64,000 bases of DNA from Ottowia beijingensis (GTDB taxonomy: Bacteria; Pseudomonadota; Gammaproteobacteria; Burkholderiales; Burkholderiaceae_C), in NCBI RefSeq assembly GCF_013423955.1, contig NZ_JACCKX010000001.1, positions 620,001 to 684,000 on the forward strand. Direction: 5' to 3'. Shown piece by piece: positions 47,852 through 56,499 of this stretch (position 1 is its first letter; every line of letters starts with the position of its first letter). The notes under the pieces were generated by a model, which worked only from the letters and a program-made list of their open reading frames with translations, was not told where the DNA came from and did no database searches. Made by a program: the position numbers and the translations under genes.

Positions 47852-49182
47852 TCAGCCCTGCGCCAGCGCCGCATCCAGCGCTTCGGCCAGACGCGACACG
47901 ATCTGTGCCAGTTCGTCTTGCGACGCGATGAAGGGCGGTGCCAGCAGGATGTGGTCACCATAACAGCCATCGACGGTTCCGCCCATGGGATAAACCAGCA
48001 ATCCGCGCGCGAAGGCCGCCGCCTTCACCTTGGCATGCAAGCGCCGTGCCGGGTCGAACGGCGCCTTGCTGGCACGGTCCTGCACCAGTTCGATGCCCCA
48101 GAAGAAGCCGCGCCCGCGGATGTCGCCCACGTGCGGGTGGTTTTTGAACTTATCAGCCAGCAGCGCTTTCAGGACGGACGCATCGCGCTTCACTTTTGAA
48201 GCAACCCGTCACGTTCGATGACCTGCTGCACCGCCAGCGCCGCCGCGCACGCCACGGCGTGCCCCAAATAGGTGTGGCCGTGCTGGAAGAAGCCGCTGCC
48301 CGAGGACATGGCATCGACGATCTTCTGCTGCGCCAGCACCGCGCCGATGGGCTGGTAGCCGCCGCCCAGGCCCTTGGCGATGGTCATCAGGTCGGGCACC
48401 ACGCCGTCCTGTTCGCACGCGTGCAGCGTGCCGGTGCGGCCCATGCCGCACATCACCTCGTCCAGGATCAGCAGCACGCCGTGCCGGTCGCACACCTCGC
48501 GCACCGCCTTCAGGTAGCCCGGCACCGGTACCAGCACGCCGGCGGTGGCACCGCCCACGGTTTCGGCGATGAAGGCCAGCACCTTGGCCGGCCCGACGCG
48601 TTGGATCGCCTCGTCGAGTTCGCGTGCCAGGCGCTGGCCGTAAGCCTCGGGCGTTTCGCCGGGCTGCAGGTCGCGGTAGGGGTAGCAGGGCGACACGTGA
48701 GTCACATCGATGAGCAGCGGCGCGAACTGGCGCCGCCGCCATTCGTTGCCGCCCACCGCCAGCGCGCCCAGCGTGTTGCCGTGGTAGCTCTGGCGCCGGG
48801 CGATGAAGTGGCTGCGCTCAGGCTGGCCGATCTCCAGGTAGTACTGGCGCGCCATCTTCAGCGCCGCCTCCACCGCCTCGGAGCCGCCGCTGACGAAGTA
48901 GGCGTGGCTCATGCCGGCCGGCGCGGTGCGCACCAGCTGGTCGGCCAGTTGTTCGGCCACCTCGGTGGTGAAGAAGCTGGTGTGCGCGTAGGCCAGCTGG
49001 TCGATCTGCCGGTGCATGGCGGCCAGCACGTCAGGGTGACCGTGGCCCAGGCAGGAGACGGCCGCACCGCCCGAGGCGTCGATGTAGCGCTGGCCGGCGG
49101 CATCTTCGAGCCACAGGCCCTGTCCGCGCACGGCCACCGGGGGCGTGGTGAGGAGACTGCGGTGAAAAACGTGGGTGTTCAT
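47852..49182 (-). CDS. Class III PLP aminotransferase, frameshifted
   Basis: Repaired length 443 residues. PLP-Lys in DLMTIAKGLGGGYQPIGAVL; YIDASGGAAVSCLGHGHPDV, YFVSGGSEAVEAALKMARQY, RRQSYHGNTLGAL and LILDEVMCGMGRTG are class III motifs. One A missing opposite TTTT 48194-48197 (DGLLQK|VKRDASVLKALL). Upstream of and co-directional with the TAXI-TRAP genes (34 bp), so the substrate of the transporter may be an amino or keto acid handled by this enzyme; omega-amino acid:pyruvate type is likely but unproven. Confidence 0.92.
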
Positions 49183-49503
49183 CTCGGAGGGCCTTTGCAT
49201 CGATCCAGGCCGACCACTCGCGCCCCAGACATGAGGCGCCCAGTTCGCTCGTCGGCGCGGTACAGGCTAGCACGGTGCGGCCAAGCCGGGCAGCCGCATT
49301 AACACCGAGAGGCGGCGTGGCCGCTGGCTCATGACGTTCTGCGTTCAAAACGATGACCAATGACGAATGACGTCTTGGTCACTGAAGCGCAGCGAAGTCA
49401 TTGGTCTTTCTTGCTGGATGACTCACCCTCCCACACAGCGGATGTGATCCGCGCGGCATCTGAAACTTCTTGATGGTCAAGCATGCTTGAAAGCCCATCC
49501 GTA
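49183..49503. repeat. Gene-free region with two dispersed repeats
   Basis: Around 49350-49405: ATGACCAATGACGAATGACG then GTCACTGAAGCGCAGCGAAG, an inverse of the sequence at 28437-28470. 49428-49490 repeats the element next to REP 1 (CTCCCACACAGCGGATG to ACTTCTTGATGGTCAAGCA). No gene seen; presumably also contains the aminotransferase promoter. Confidence 0.65.
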
Positions 49504-49997
49504 TCAGCGGCGCGTGCGCACGGGGCGCTGCTCCACGTCGGTGCGGCCGTCGGCCCATTCGGTGATGACGGTTTCCACCGCCGGTCGGCCGGCCGCGGGC
49601 ACCACGGGTGCACCAGCGGCGCGCGCTCCCACACTTGCTCGGCGTGCGCAGGCGCCACCACGGCGATGCCGCTGCCCACCACGGCGTAAGGGGCCTGCGC
49701 CGCGGCGGCGTTCGCCACATGGGTCAGCAACGGGGCACTGGCCGGCTCGCGGGCCGGGGCTGGCGCGATCTGCCCGGCCATCGCCACCTCGCGTGCGCAG
49801 GCATCACCGTTCAACACCACGCGCCCACCTGCGGGCACGCTGGCCGCCTGCGCCGCGCTGGCCGGTGGCGCATCGGCCTGCTGCACCACGCCACCTTGGG
49901 CGTCGTACACGGTATAGCAGGCGGCGCTGGCCTGGGCGGCGGGCAGGGTCAGCAGCGAGGCGGTGAGGCAGTGCAGGGCAAGGCGGGCGTGGTGCAC
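49504..49997 (-). CDS. Small secreted protein with CYTVYD motif, frameshifted
   Basis: About 164 residues. Signal peptide from GTG 49997 (HHARLALHCLTASLLTLPAA ... ASA), mature start ACYTVYDAQGGVVQQADAPP, a motif I associate with small exported proteins common in Comamonadaceae. AGGAG stands 8 bp before the GTG. Straight reading runs on into repeats; adding one G near 49605-49608 gives VETVITEWADGRTDVEQRPV and a stop at 49504. Function unknown. Confidence 0.72.
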
Positions 49998-50119
49998 GGT
50001 CGGCTCCTGGCGCACCGGGTGAACAGTGGCACGCCGTGGCGCCATGGTGGCCCGCCGCCCGGCCGGCACGCGCCAGCGGCCGCAGCATGCGCCTGTCGGC
50101 AGCGGCCGACATGGCATGA

Positions 50120-50195
50120 AAAAGCGCTGACAACTATCCAATTGATAGCTGTCAGCGCTTGATGGACGGGCGCTAAAGCCCGATTTGACTAGAAA
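50120..50195. repeat. Short AGCTGTCAGCGCTTG repeat
   Basis: CTGACAACTATCC and GATAGCTGTCAGCGC form an inverted repeat, followed by TTGATGGACGGGCGC and CCCGATTTGA. Lies just past the bdhA stop and may terminate that transcript. Confidence 0.65.
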
Positions 50196-50199
50196 TTCG

Positions 50200-50976
50200 T
50201 TACTGCGCCGTCCAGCCGCCGTCGTGGGCCCAGGCCTGGCCGCGCACGTTGGCAGCAGCATCGCTGCAGAAGAATACCGCCATGGCGCCCAACTGCTCGG
50301 GCGTGGTGAACTGGTGCGACGGTTCCTTCTCGCTCAGCAGATCCCTTGTGGCCTGCTCCACGCTGATCTTCTGCTCGGCGGCGCGGGCGTCGATCTGCTT
50401 TTGCACCAGCGGCGTCAGCACCCAGCCGGGGCAGATGGCGTTGGCGGTGACGCCGGTGGTGGCCAGCTCCAGCGCCGTCACCTTGGTCAGACCCACGATG
50501 CCGTGCTTGGCCGCCACGTAGGCCGACTTGTCCTTCGACGCCACCAGCCCGTGCACCGAGGCGATGTTGATGATGCGGCCCCAGTTCTTCTGCGTCATGT
50601 ACGGAATCGCCAGGCGCGTGGTGTGGAAGGCCGAGGTGAGGTTGATGGCGATGATGGCGTCCCAGCGCTCGACCGGGAAGTCCTTGATGCTCGACGTGTG
50701 CTGGATGCCGGCGTTGTTGACCAGGATGTCGACGCCGCCGAACTTCTCGGCCGCGAACTGCATCATGGCTTCGATCTCGGCCGGCTTGCTCATGTCAGCG
50801 CCGTGGTATTCCACCTTCACGCCGTGCGCGGTGATCTGCGCCTTGGGGCCTTCGACGTCGCCGAAGCCGTTCATCACGATGTTGGCGCCCTGCTTGGCCA
50901 GCTCGATGGCGATGCCCAGCCCGATGCCGCTGGTGGAGCCGGTGACGAGGGCCGTCTTGCCTTTCAGTGTGCTCAT
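50200..50976 (-). CDS. bdhA: 3-hydroxybutyrate dehydrogenase
   Basis: Short-chain dehydrogenase of 258 residues interconverting 3-hydroxybutyrate and acetoacetate with NAD. TGSTSGIGLGIA (cofactor loop), NNAGIQHTSSI, catalytic Ser/Tyr/Lys in INIASVHGLVASKDKSAYVAAKHG, and NAICPGWVLTPLV followed by the Gln-rich C-terminus FFCSDAAANVRGQAWAHDGG typical of PHB-cycle enzymes. GGAGAG before ATG 50976. Same strand and order as scoA-scoB, giving a ketone-body use operon interrupted by a REP pair. Confidence 0.95.
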   Translation of the reverse strand: MSTLKGKTALVTGSTSGIGLGIAIELAKQGANIVMNGFGDVEGPKAQITAHGVKVEYHGADMSKPAEIEAMMQFAAEKFGGVDILVNNAGIQHTSSIKDFPVERWDAIIAINLTSAFHTTRLAIPYMTQKNWGRIINIASVHGLVASKDKSAYVAAKHGIVGLTKVTALELATTGVTANAICPGWVLTPLVQKQIDARAAEQKISVEQATRDLLSEKEPSHQFTTPEQLGAMAVFFCSDAAANVRGQAWAHDGGWTAQ

Positions 50977-51009
50977 GAATCTCTCCTGAGTGAAATTGAA
51001 TGATCGGAT

Positions 51010-51083
51010 GTGGGAGCGGGCTTGCCCGCGATGGGGCGTGTCGTTGCTCACGGCGCCGTCATCGCGGGCAAGCCCGCTCCCAC
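51010..51083. repeat. REP inverted pair 8
   Basis: Perfect REP pair between scoB and bdhA within one co-directional gene set, as in the peptide transporter. Confidence 0.9.
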
Positions 51084-51093
51084 ACCAGGGTGC

Positions 51094-51735
51094 TTATTGC
51101 TTGAGCGGCACGCCGGTCTTGCCTTGCGCCTCTTCCAGCGTCACGCCGTCGGCCAGCTCCACCACCTTCAGGCCCTCGGGCGTCACGTCGAACACGCCCA
51201 GGTCGGTGATGATGCGGTCGACCACGCCCACGCCGGTCAGCGGCAGCGTGCACTCGGGCAGGATCTTCATGTCGGTGCTGCCGTCCTTCTTCCGGGCCAC
51301 GTGCTCCATCAGCACGATCACGCGCTCGACGCCCGCCACCAGGTCCATGGCGCCGCCCATGCCCTTGACCATCTTGCCGGGGATCATCCAGTTGGCGAGA
51401 TCCCCCTTGTCGGTGACCTGCATGGCGCCCAGGATGCTGAGGTTGATCTTGCCGCCGCGGATCATGGCGAAGCTGTCGTGGCTGCCGAAGATGCTGCTGC
51501 CCTTGAGCGTGGTCACGGTCTGCTTGCCAGCGTTGATGAGGTCGGCGTCCACCTCGTCCTCGGTCGGGAAGGGGCCGATGCCCAGCATGCCGTTCTCGGA
51601 CTGCAGCCACACCTCCTTGTCGGCGGGCACGTGGTTGGCCACCAGCGTGGGAATGCCGATGCCCAGGTTGACGTAGAAGCCGTCCTGCAGCTCTTGCGCG
51701 GCACGGGCCGCCATTTGGTCTTGTGTCCAGGCCAT
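51094..51735 (-). CDS. scoB: Succinyl-CoA:3-ketoacid CoA-transferase subunit B
   Basis: 213 residues. Catalytic Glu in [27 protein letters not shown] and [19 protein letters not shown] are family motifs. Moves CoA from succinyl-CoA to acetoacetate. Starts 15 bp after the scoA stop with AAGGAG upstream. Together with BdhA it converts 3-hydroxybutyrate to acetoacetyl-CoA. Confidence 0.95.
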   Translation of the reverse strand: MAWTQDQMAARAAQELQDGFYVNLGIGIPTLVANHVPADKEVWLQSENGMLGIGPFPTEDEVDADLINAGKQTVTTLKGSSIFGSHDSFAMIRGGKINLSILGAMQVTDKGDLANWMIPGKMVKGMGGAMDLVAGVERVIVLMEHVARKKDGSTDMKILPECTLPLTGVGVVDRIITDLGVFDVTPEGLKVVELADGVTLEEAQGKTGVPLKQ

Positions 51736-51750
51736 GGTTTGACTCCTTGC

Positions 51751-52452
51751 TTACTTGTGCTCGCGCAGCGTGCGCTTCTCGATGCGTTTCTCGGGCGTCG
51801 GGTTGTGCACCAGGCGGTGCACGTAGATGCCGGGCAGGTGGATGTCGTCGGGCGCCAGCTCGCCGTTGGGCACGATGCGCTCGACCTCGACGATGCAGAC
51901 CTTGCCCGACATGGCGCAGGCCGGGTTGAAGTTGCGCGCCGTCAGGTTGAAGCGCAGGTTGCCGCTGCGGTCGGCCACGTCGGCCTTGACCAGGGCCACG
52001 TCGGCCACCAGCGAGCGCTCCATCACGTAGGTGTGGCCGTCGAACTCGCGCAGCTCCTTGCCCTCGGCCACCAGCGTGCCCACGCCGGTCTTGGTGAAGA
52101 AGGCCGGAATGCCGGCGCCGCCTGCTCTCAATTTCTCAGCCAGCGTGCCCTGCGGCGTGAACTCCAGCTCCAGCTCGCCGGCCAGGTACTGGCGCTCGAA
52201 CTCCTTGTTCTCGCCCACGTAGCTGCTGATCATCTTCTTGATCTGGCGCGTGTCCAGCAGCTTGCCCAGGCCAAAGCCGTCCACGCCGGCGTTGTTGCTG
52301 ATCACGGTCAGGTCCTTCACGCCCGAATCGCGCAGGGCGTCGATCAGCGCCTCAGGGATGCCACACAGGCCGAAGCCGCCCACGGCCAGCATCTGGCCGT
52401 CTGCGACGACGCCCTTGAGCGCCTCGGCGGCCGAGGGGTAAATCTTGTTCAC
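51751..52452 (-). CDS. scoA: Succinyl-CoA:3-ketoacid CoA-transferase subunit A
   Basis: 233 residues. [55 protein letters not shown] and [18 protein letters not shown] match the alpha subunit. AGGAGAG before ATG 52452. First gene of scoA-scoB-(REP)-bdhA. A divergent PAS-LuxR gene begins 91 bp away with a palindrome between, a likely control point. Confidence 0.95.
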   Translation of the reverse strand: MNKIYPSAAEALKGVVADGQMLAVGGFGLCGIPEALIDALRDSGVKDLTVISNNAGVDGFGLGKLLDTRQIKKMISSYVGENKEFERQYLAGELELEFTPQGTLAEKLRAGGAGIPAFFTKTGVGTLVAEGKELREFDGHTYVMERSLVADVALVKADVADRSGNLRFNLTARNFNPACAMSGKVCIVEVERIVPNGELAPDDIHLPGIYVHRLVHNPTPEKRIEKRTLREHK

Positions 52453-52511
52453 GGGATGTCTCTCCTGAATAGGTGGATGCGTAAGGGGAAACCGGGGTAC
52501 AGCCCTGAAAG

Positions 52512-52537
52512 ATACTACGTATCCAGCTACGTAGTAT
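52512..52537. promoter_or_regulatory. Strong palindrome upstream of scoA, candidate PAS-LuxR operator
   Basis: ATACTACGTA-TCCAGC-TACGTAGTAT, a perfect 10-bp inverted repeat with 6-bp spacer, 6 bp before the regulator ATG and 60 bp before scoA. Each arm also contains the self-palindromic TACGTA. Probable binding site of the adjacent LuxR-type protein for both genes. Confidence 0.75.
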
Positions 52538-52543
52538 TTCGTA

Positions 52544-53124
52544 ATGGACTTCCCTGCCCCCGGCCCTGCCGCACCCGATTACCGCCTGGCCTTCCAGCTC
52601 GCGCCCGTGGGCCTCATTCTCTCGCGCCAGCGCCACATCGTGGACTGCAACGAGCGCGTGTGCGAGATCTTCGGCGCCACGCCGGCGCAGCTGGTGGGGC
52701 AGAGCTTTCGCATCCTGTACCCCAGCGCCGACGAGTACGAGCGCATCGGCGAACGCATGGCCTGATCCTGAACGCGCACGGCGTGTACGCCGACAACCGG
52801 GTGATGCAGCGCGTGGGCGGTGCGCACGCGGGCGAGCCGTTCTGGTGCCACGTCACCGGCCGCGCCATCGACCGCGCCGCGCCGCACGCGGCCGGCATCT
52901 GGACCTTCGAGGACCTGAGCGCGCAGCGCCCCGTCACCGCGCCGCTCACGGCGCGCGAGCGCGAGGTGGCCGCGCAGCTGATGCAGGGCCTGACCAGCAA
53001 GGCCATCGGCCGCGTGCTCGGCATCAGCCACCGCACGGTGGAGATCTACCGCGCGCGGCTGATGCGCAAGTACGGCGCCAGCACCGCGGCCGACCTGGTG
53101 CAGAAGCTGATGGGCGGGGTGTAA
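52544..53124 (+). CDS. PAS-LuxR transcriptional regulator, frameshifted
   Basis: Repaired length about 193 residues. N-terminal PAS domain ([39 protein letters not shown]) and C-terminal LuxR HTH ([40 protein letters not shown]). One G missing in GG 52759-52760 ([20 protein letters not shown]). Divergent from scoA-scoB-bdhA, so a probable regulator of 3-hydroxybutyrate/acetoacetate use. Without the repair the product would stop at 52765 and lack the HTH. Confidence 0.9.
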
Positions 53125-53167
53125 GGGCACGCCAGCGGCGAGGCCGCCGCGCGCTGGCGGTCCGCCG

Positions 53168-53737
53168 TCAACCGGTCGCCGAACCCGCCGCCCGCCTGGC
53201 GCGAGCCCACAGGCCCAGCGCCACGCCCAGCGCCGCGATGCCCAGCAGCGCCCACACGGTGAAGTCAGGCACATGGTAGGTCGTGTAAACCTCCCAGCCC
53301 AGGTGGCGCAGCAGCTTGGACAGGTCGGTCGGGGCGCTCATCAGGTGCCCGCCCAGCGTGCCGGTGATGGCCAACAGCACCGCGCCCAGCAGCGCCAGCG
53401 CAGCCATCGCCCAGCGCATTCCGCCTTCCCACACGGCCTCGCCACGGCGCCAGCGCAGCCACCAGACCACGGCCCACAGCGCCACGGTCCAGGCGGCCAG
53501 CATCAGGTGGTTGCGCCCCAGCGGCGACGCGCTGATGCTCTCCCAATCCCAGACCTGCGTGCCGGTGGCGTAGGCCGCCAGCCCGAACAGCAGCGCCACC
53601 GTGAGCAGGGGCACCAGCGCCTGGTCGAGCCGGCGCGCCAGCGGTCCGGCGCTCAGCACCCGCAGCAGGATGACCGCCATCGCCAGCGTCCAGAGTGCGA
53701 TCGGGAAATGGGTCAGGACGATGTGATACGGGCCCAT
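53168..53737 (-). CDS. DUF2231-like membrane protein (probable heme-b anchor)
   Basis: 189 residues with about five membrane helices. Starts MGPYHIVLTHFPIALWTLAM; His residues at positions 5, 10 and in GRNHLMLAAW and GTLGGHLMSA could ligate heme. It begins 2 bp after the stop of the ethylbenzene-dehydrogenase-like gene, so translation is coupled. Likely a cytochrome b-like partner taking electrons to or from that protein; this is inference from context and His placement. Confidence 0.75.
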   Translation of the reverse strand: MGPYHIVLTHFPIALWTLAMAVILLRVLSAGPLARRLDQALVPLLTVALLFGLAAYATGTQVWDWESISASPLGRNHLMLAAWTVALWAVVWWLRWRRGEAVWEGGMRWAMAALALLGAVLLAITGTLGGHLMSAPTDLSKLLRHLGWEVYTTYHVPDFTVWALLGIAALGVALGLWARARRAAGSATG

Positions 53738-53739
53738 GG

Positions 53740-55176
53740 TCAAGCTCCCCGGCGCTGTGCCAGCGCCATGTTCAGTGCAAAGCCGATGCCCAGAATCAAC
53801 GCCAGGCCGGACCACAACGTCCACAGCCATTGGCGCCGCATCTCCTGCGCGAACTCCACCTCGATGCCGTAGTGCTTGAGCTGCTCGACGCTGTGGCGCG
53901 TGTGCACCGGCAAGCGGCGTGCGATGGCCTCCGCGCCGGCATGCGCCTTGCTGTGCAGGTGCGGCCAGCTCACCTGACCCGGATAGAACAGCGTGACCTC
54001 GCGCCCGGGGCCGGACCAAGTCGGCTCGGCCACGTCGAACTGCATGGCCACGATGTCGGCATCGCGCCCGAGGCCCAGGCTCATCGGCAGCGACACGTAG
54101 TGCCAGCGTCCGCCGGTGGCATGGCGATGGATCGCAAAGGCCACGTCGTACAGGCCGTGGTCGCGCAGGATCTTGTCGTCCAGCGGATGGCCGGTATCGA
54201 GTGCGCGGCTGAGGGTGACGTCCCAGTGGCCGTCGGCCCAGCGCCCCTTTCCCTGCACCGTGATGTCAGCCTTGGAGCCCTCGGGCTGGCGCAGGAAGCG
54301 GCGCGGCAGCGTATCGCCCTCGACCCAGCCGGCCTGCGGATCGAACGGCACCGCCTGACCTTCCACCAGGTAGTAGACCGATTCCTGGTCGATGCGTCCA
54401 GCGACCACATCGGCCCATTGGAGCGCCTTGTGGCGGACTGCCGCGGCATCGAACATCAGGCGCGGCTGCTGGCGCTCGCCGTCCCAGTTTGTGCCGGCGG
54501 CGCTCTTGCCGTCATCGCCGCCACGCACCTCGGCAACCATCTGGTCGTCCGACATCCCGATCGGGTTGGCGCGGTGGCTGCGCCAGTGCCACAGGTCGAG
54601 GAAGTAGCCCGCCCGCCGTTGTGCCCCGAGCACTTCCTCGGAGCGCAGGCTGGCCCAGTCGTTGATGTCGCTGCGGGTGCCGGGCAGCGACTTGCTGACC
54701 TCCTCCTGCTTCAGCTTGCCGCCCAGGTAGGGGTGCGCCTTCACGGCGTCCTCGCTGGCCTCGTTGGTAAAAGTCAGGATGCCATCGCCCACCGTGATGT
54801 AGCCGCCGTAGCGCGCGAACTCCGGCACGCCGCCGTCGTCCAGCATCATCGCCACCCGATCCTCATGCATGCCGTCCGGCTGCGAGCCCGGCGTGGCCCG
54901 CCCCTTGACGACCCACCGACCGCCCTCATAGACCAGCACGTCGTGGAACAGACCCGGCCGGTCGGCCGGCCAGCGGTAGTTGACGAAGATTTTCTCGGCG
55001 TTGTAGGCCGCGCGCACCTGCAGCGGCACGGTGAGCGTCTTGGGGACGCTGATGTTGCGCTTTGGATCGTCTCGCACCACGCCGCGGCCATGCGTGAGCC
55101 ACGACAACAGCACGCCGCCGACCAGCAGCAAGATGGCCAGCGCGATTGCCAGGCCCTGTCGGTTTGATCGCTTCAT
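53740..55176 (-). CDS. Membrane-anchored ethylbenzene dehydrogenase-related heme protein
   Basis: 478 residues. N-terminal helix (LAIALAILLLVGGVLLSWLT) and C-terminal helix (WLWTLWSGLALILGIGFALN) anchor a large periplasmic part of the heme-binding gamma-subunit type (pfam ethylbenzene dehydrogenase-related; VPLQVRAAYNAEKIFVNYRW, LDLWHWRSHRANPIG, GRWADGHWDVTLSRALDTG). Met and His residues for heme b are plausible but not assignable by eye. No molybdenum catalytic subunit lies nearby, so it is not a classical dehydrogenase set. Upstream FNR/Anr-like sites suggest low-oxygen control. Confidence 0.85.
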   Translation of the reverse strand: MKRSNRQGLAIALAILLLVGGVLLSWLTHGRGVVRDDPKRNISVPKTLTVPLQVRAAYNAEKIFVNYRWPADRPGLFHDVLVYEGGRWVVKGRATPGSQPDGMHEDRVAMMLDDGGVPEFARYGGYITVGDGILTFTNEASEDAVKAHPYLGGKLKQEEVSKSLPGTRSDINDWASLRSEEVLGAQRRAGYFLDLWHWRSHRANPIGMSDDQMVAEVRGGDDGKSAAGTNWDGERQQPRLMFDAAAVRHKALQWADVVAGRIDQESVYYLVEGQAVPFDPQAGWVEGDTLPRRFLRQPEGSKADITVQGKGRWADGHWDVTLSRALDTGHPLDDKILRDHGLYDVAFAIHRHATGGRWHYVSLPMSLGLGRDADIVAMQFDVAEPTWSGPGREVTLFYPGQVSWPHLHSKAHAGAEAIARRLPVHTRHSVEQLKHYGIEVEFAQEMRRQWLWTLWSGLALILGIGFALNMALAQRRGA

Positions 55177-55215
55177 GTCTCCTCCTTGTTCAAGAACTTG
55201 CGGATGGCAGTGCTC

Positions 55216-55286
55216 TTTTGTTTTGATCAAGGATGGCACACCCCATGCAAAAGGTACGAATTGACCTCATCTTTGATACAGGTCAA
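55216..55286. promoter_or_regulatory. FNR/Anr-like sites upstream of the heme-protein gene
   Basis: TTGAT-ACAG-GTCAA at 55273-55286 differs by one base from TTGAT-N4-ATCAA. A second weaker match, TTTGT-TTTG-ATCAA, lies around 55217-55230. They are about 97-110 and 41-54 bp upstream of the 55176 start, positions suited to activation. Confidence 0.6.
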
Positions 55287-55494
55287 GGTTCGTCCCCTCG
55301 CCAGGTCGCAACGCGCCGATGCCGCGCGGGTGCCAGGGTTTCGGTTCTGCCCTACATGCAGGCGGCGGCACAGGTGCTAGGGTGCACCCGTTCATGTCCC
55401 AACGCCGCTGCCAGCGGGTTCGCGTGGGCCTTGCAAGTCACTGCACGGCGTCACCGGGGCAATCCAAGCAGAGGCATCCGAGGAAGACCAGACC

Positions 55495-56499
55495 ATGCTC
55501 GACACCCTTCAGCATGCACCCCGCGTGGCCCACGGCGCGCCGCCATCCACACTGCAATGGCGCGATGCCTGCCAGGAGTTGCGCTGGGGCCTGCTGGCCA
55601 CGCCGCCGTCCATCGCGCCCAAGTTCCTCTACGACGCGCACGGCTGCGCGCTGTACGAGGCCATCACCACGCTGCCCGAATACCACCTGCCGCGCGTCGA
55701 ACGCGCCATTCTCGACCGGCACCAGGGCGCCATGCTGCAGCTGCTGCCGCGCGGCGCCGAGCTGATCGACATCGGCAGCGGTGACGGCGCCAAGGCCCGC
55801 CGCTGGCTGGATGCCGGCATCGTGCGGCGCTACATCGGCCTGGACATCGCCGAGGACTGGCTGCGCGAGGTGCTGCGGCGGGGCCGCCAGCGCTATCCCG
55901 GCGTGCAGTTCGACGGCGTGGTGACCGACCTGACCTGGGGCCTGCAACTGCCGCTGCCTCGCGAGGCCGAGCGCCCGCGCATCTTCTGGTATCCCGGCTC
56001 GTCCATCGGCAACTTCGAGCCCGCGGCCGCCACCGCACTGCTGGCGCAGATGCGCGCCCACATGCGGCCCGGCGACGCGCTGGTGCTGGCGGTGGATGGC
56101 CCGGTGGAGCACGCCCGCATGGTGCACGCCTACGACGATGCGGCCGGCGTCACCGCCGCCTTCAACCTGAACGTGCTGAACGTGGTCAACCGCACGCTGG
56201 GCGCCAGCTTCGATGCCACCGCCTTTCGCCACCGCGCCGTGTTCAACGCCGAGGCCAGCCGCATCGAGATGCATCTGGTCAGCCAGCATGCGCAAGCCAT
56301 TGCGCTGGGCACGGGCCAGGTGTTGCGGCTGCAGGCGAGCGAGCACATCGTCACCGAGCATTCCTACAAGCACGCGCCGGCGCGCGCCGAGCAGCTGTTG
56401 CGGGGCGCAGGCTTCGATCAGCTGCAGCGCTTCGGCATCGACGGCGAAGCCTATGGCGTGTACCTCGCGAGGATCGGCCATGCAGAGTCTGAACGCTGA
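55495..56499 (+). CDS. egtD: L-histidine N-alpha-methyltransferase
   Basis: SAM-dependent enzyme trimethylating histidine to hercynine, first step of ergothioneine synthesis. 334 residues: PKFLYDAHGCALYEAITTLP, ELIDIGSGDGAKARRWL (SAM site), FWYPGSSIGNFEP, NLNVLNVVNRTLGASFD and EMHLVS are EgtD motifs. ATG 55495 gives MLDTLQHAPRV. Its stop overlaps the egtB start by 20 bp, a clear two-gene operon. Frame intact. Confidence 0.95.
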   Translation: MLDTLQHAPRVAHGAPPSTLQWRDACQELRWGLLATPPSIAPKFLYDAHGCALYEAITTLPEYHLPRVERAILDRHQGAMLQLLPRGAELIDIGSGDGAKARRWLDAGIVRRYIGLDIAEDWLREVLRRGRQRYPGVQFDGVVTDLTWGLQLPLPREAERPRIFWYPGSSIGNFEPAAATALLAQMRAHMRPGDALVLAVDGPVEHARMVHAYDDAAGVTAAFNLNVLNVVNRTLGASFDATAFRHRAVFNAEASRIEMHLVSQHAQAIALGTGQVLRLQASEHIVTEHSYKHAPARAEQLLRGAGFDQLQRFGIDGEAYGVYLARIGHAESER

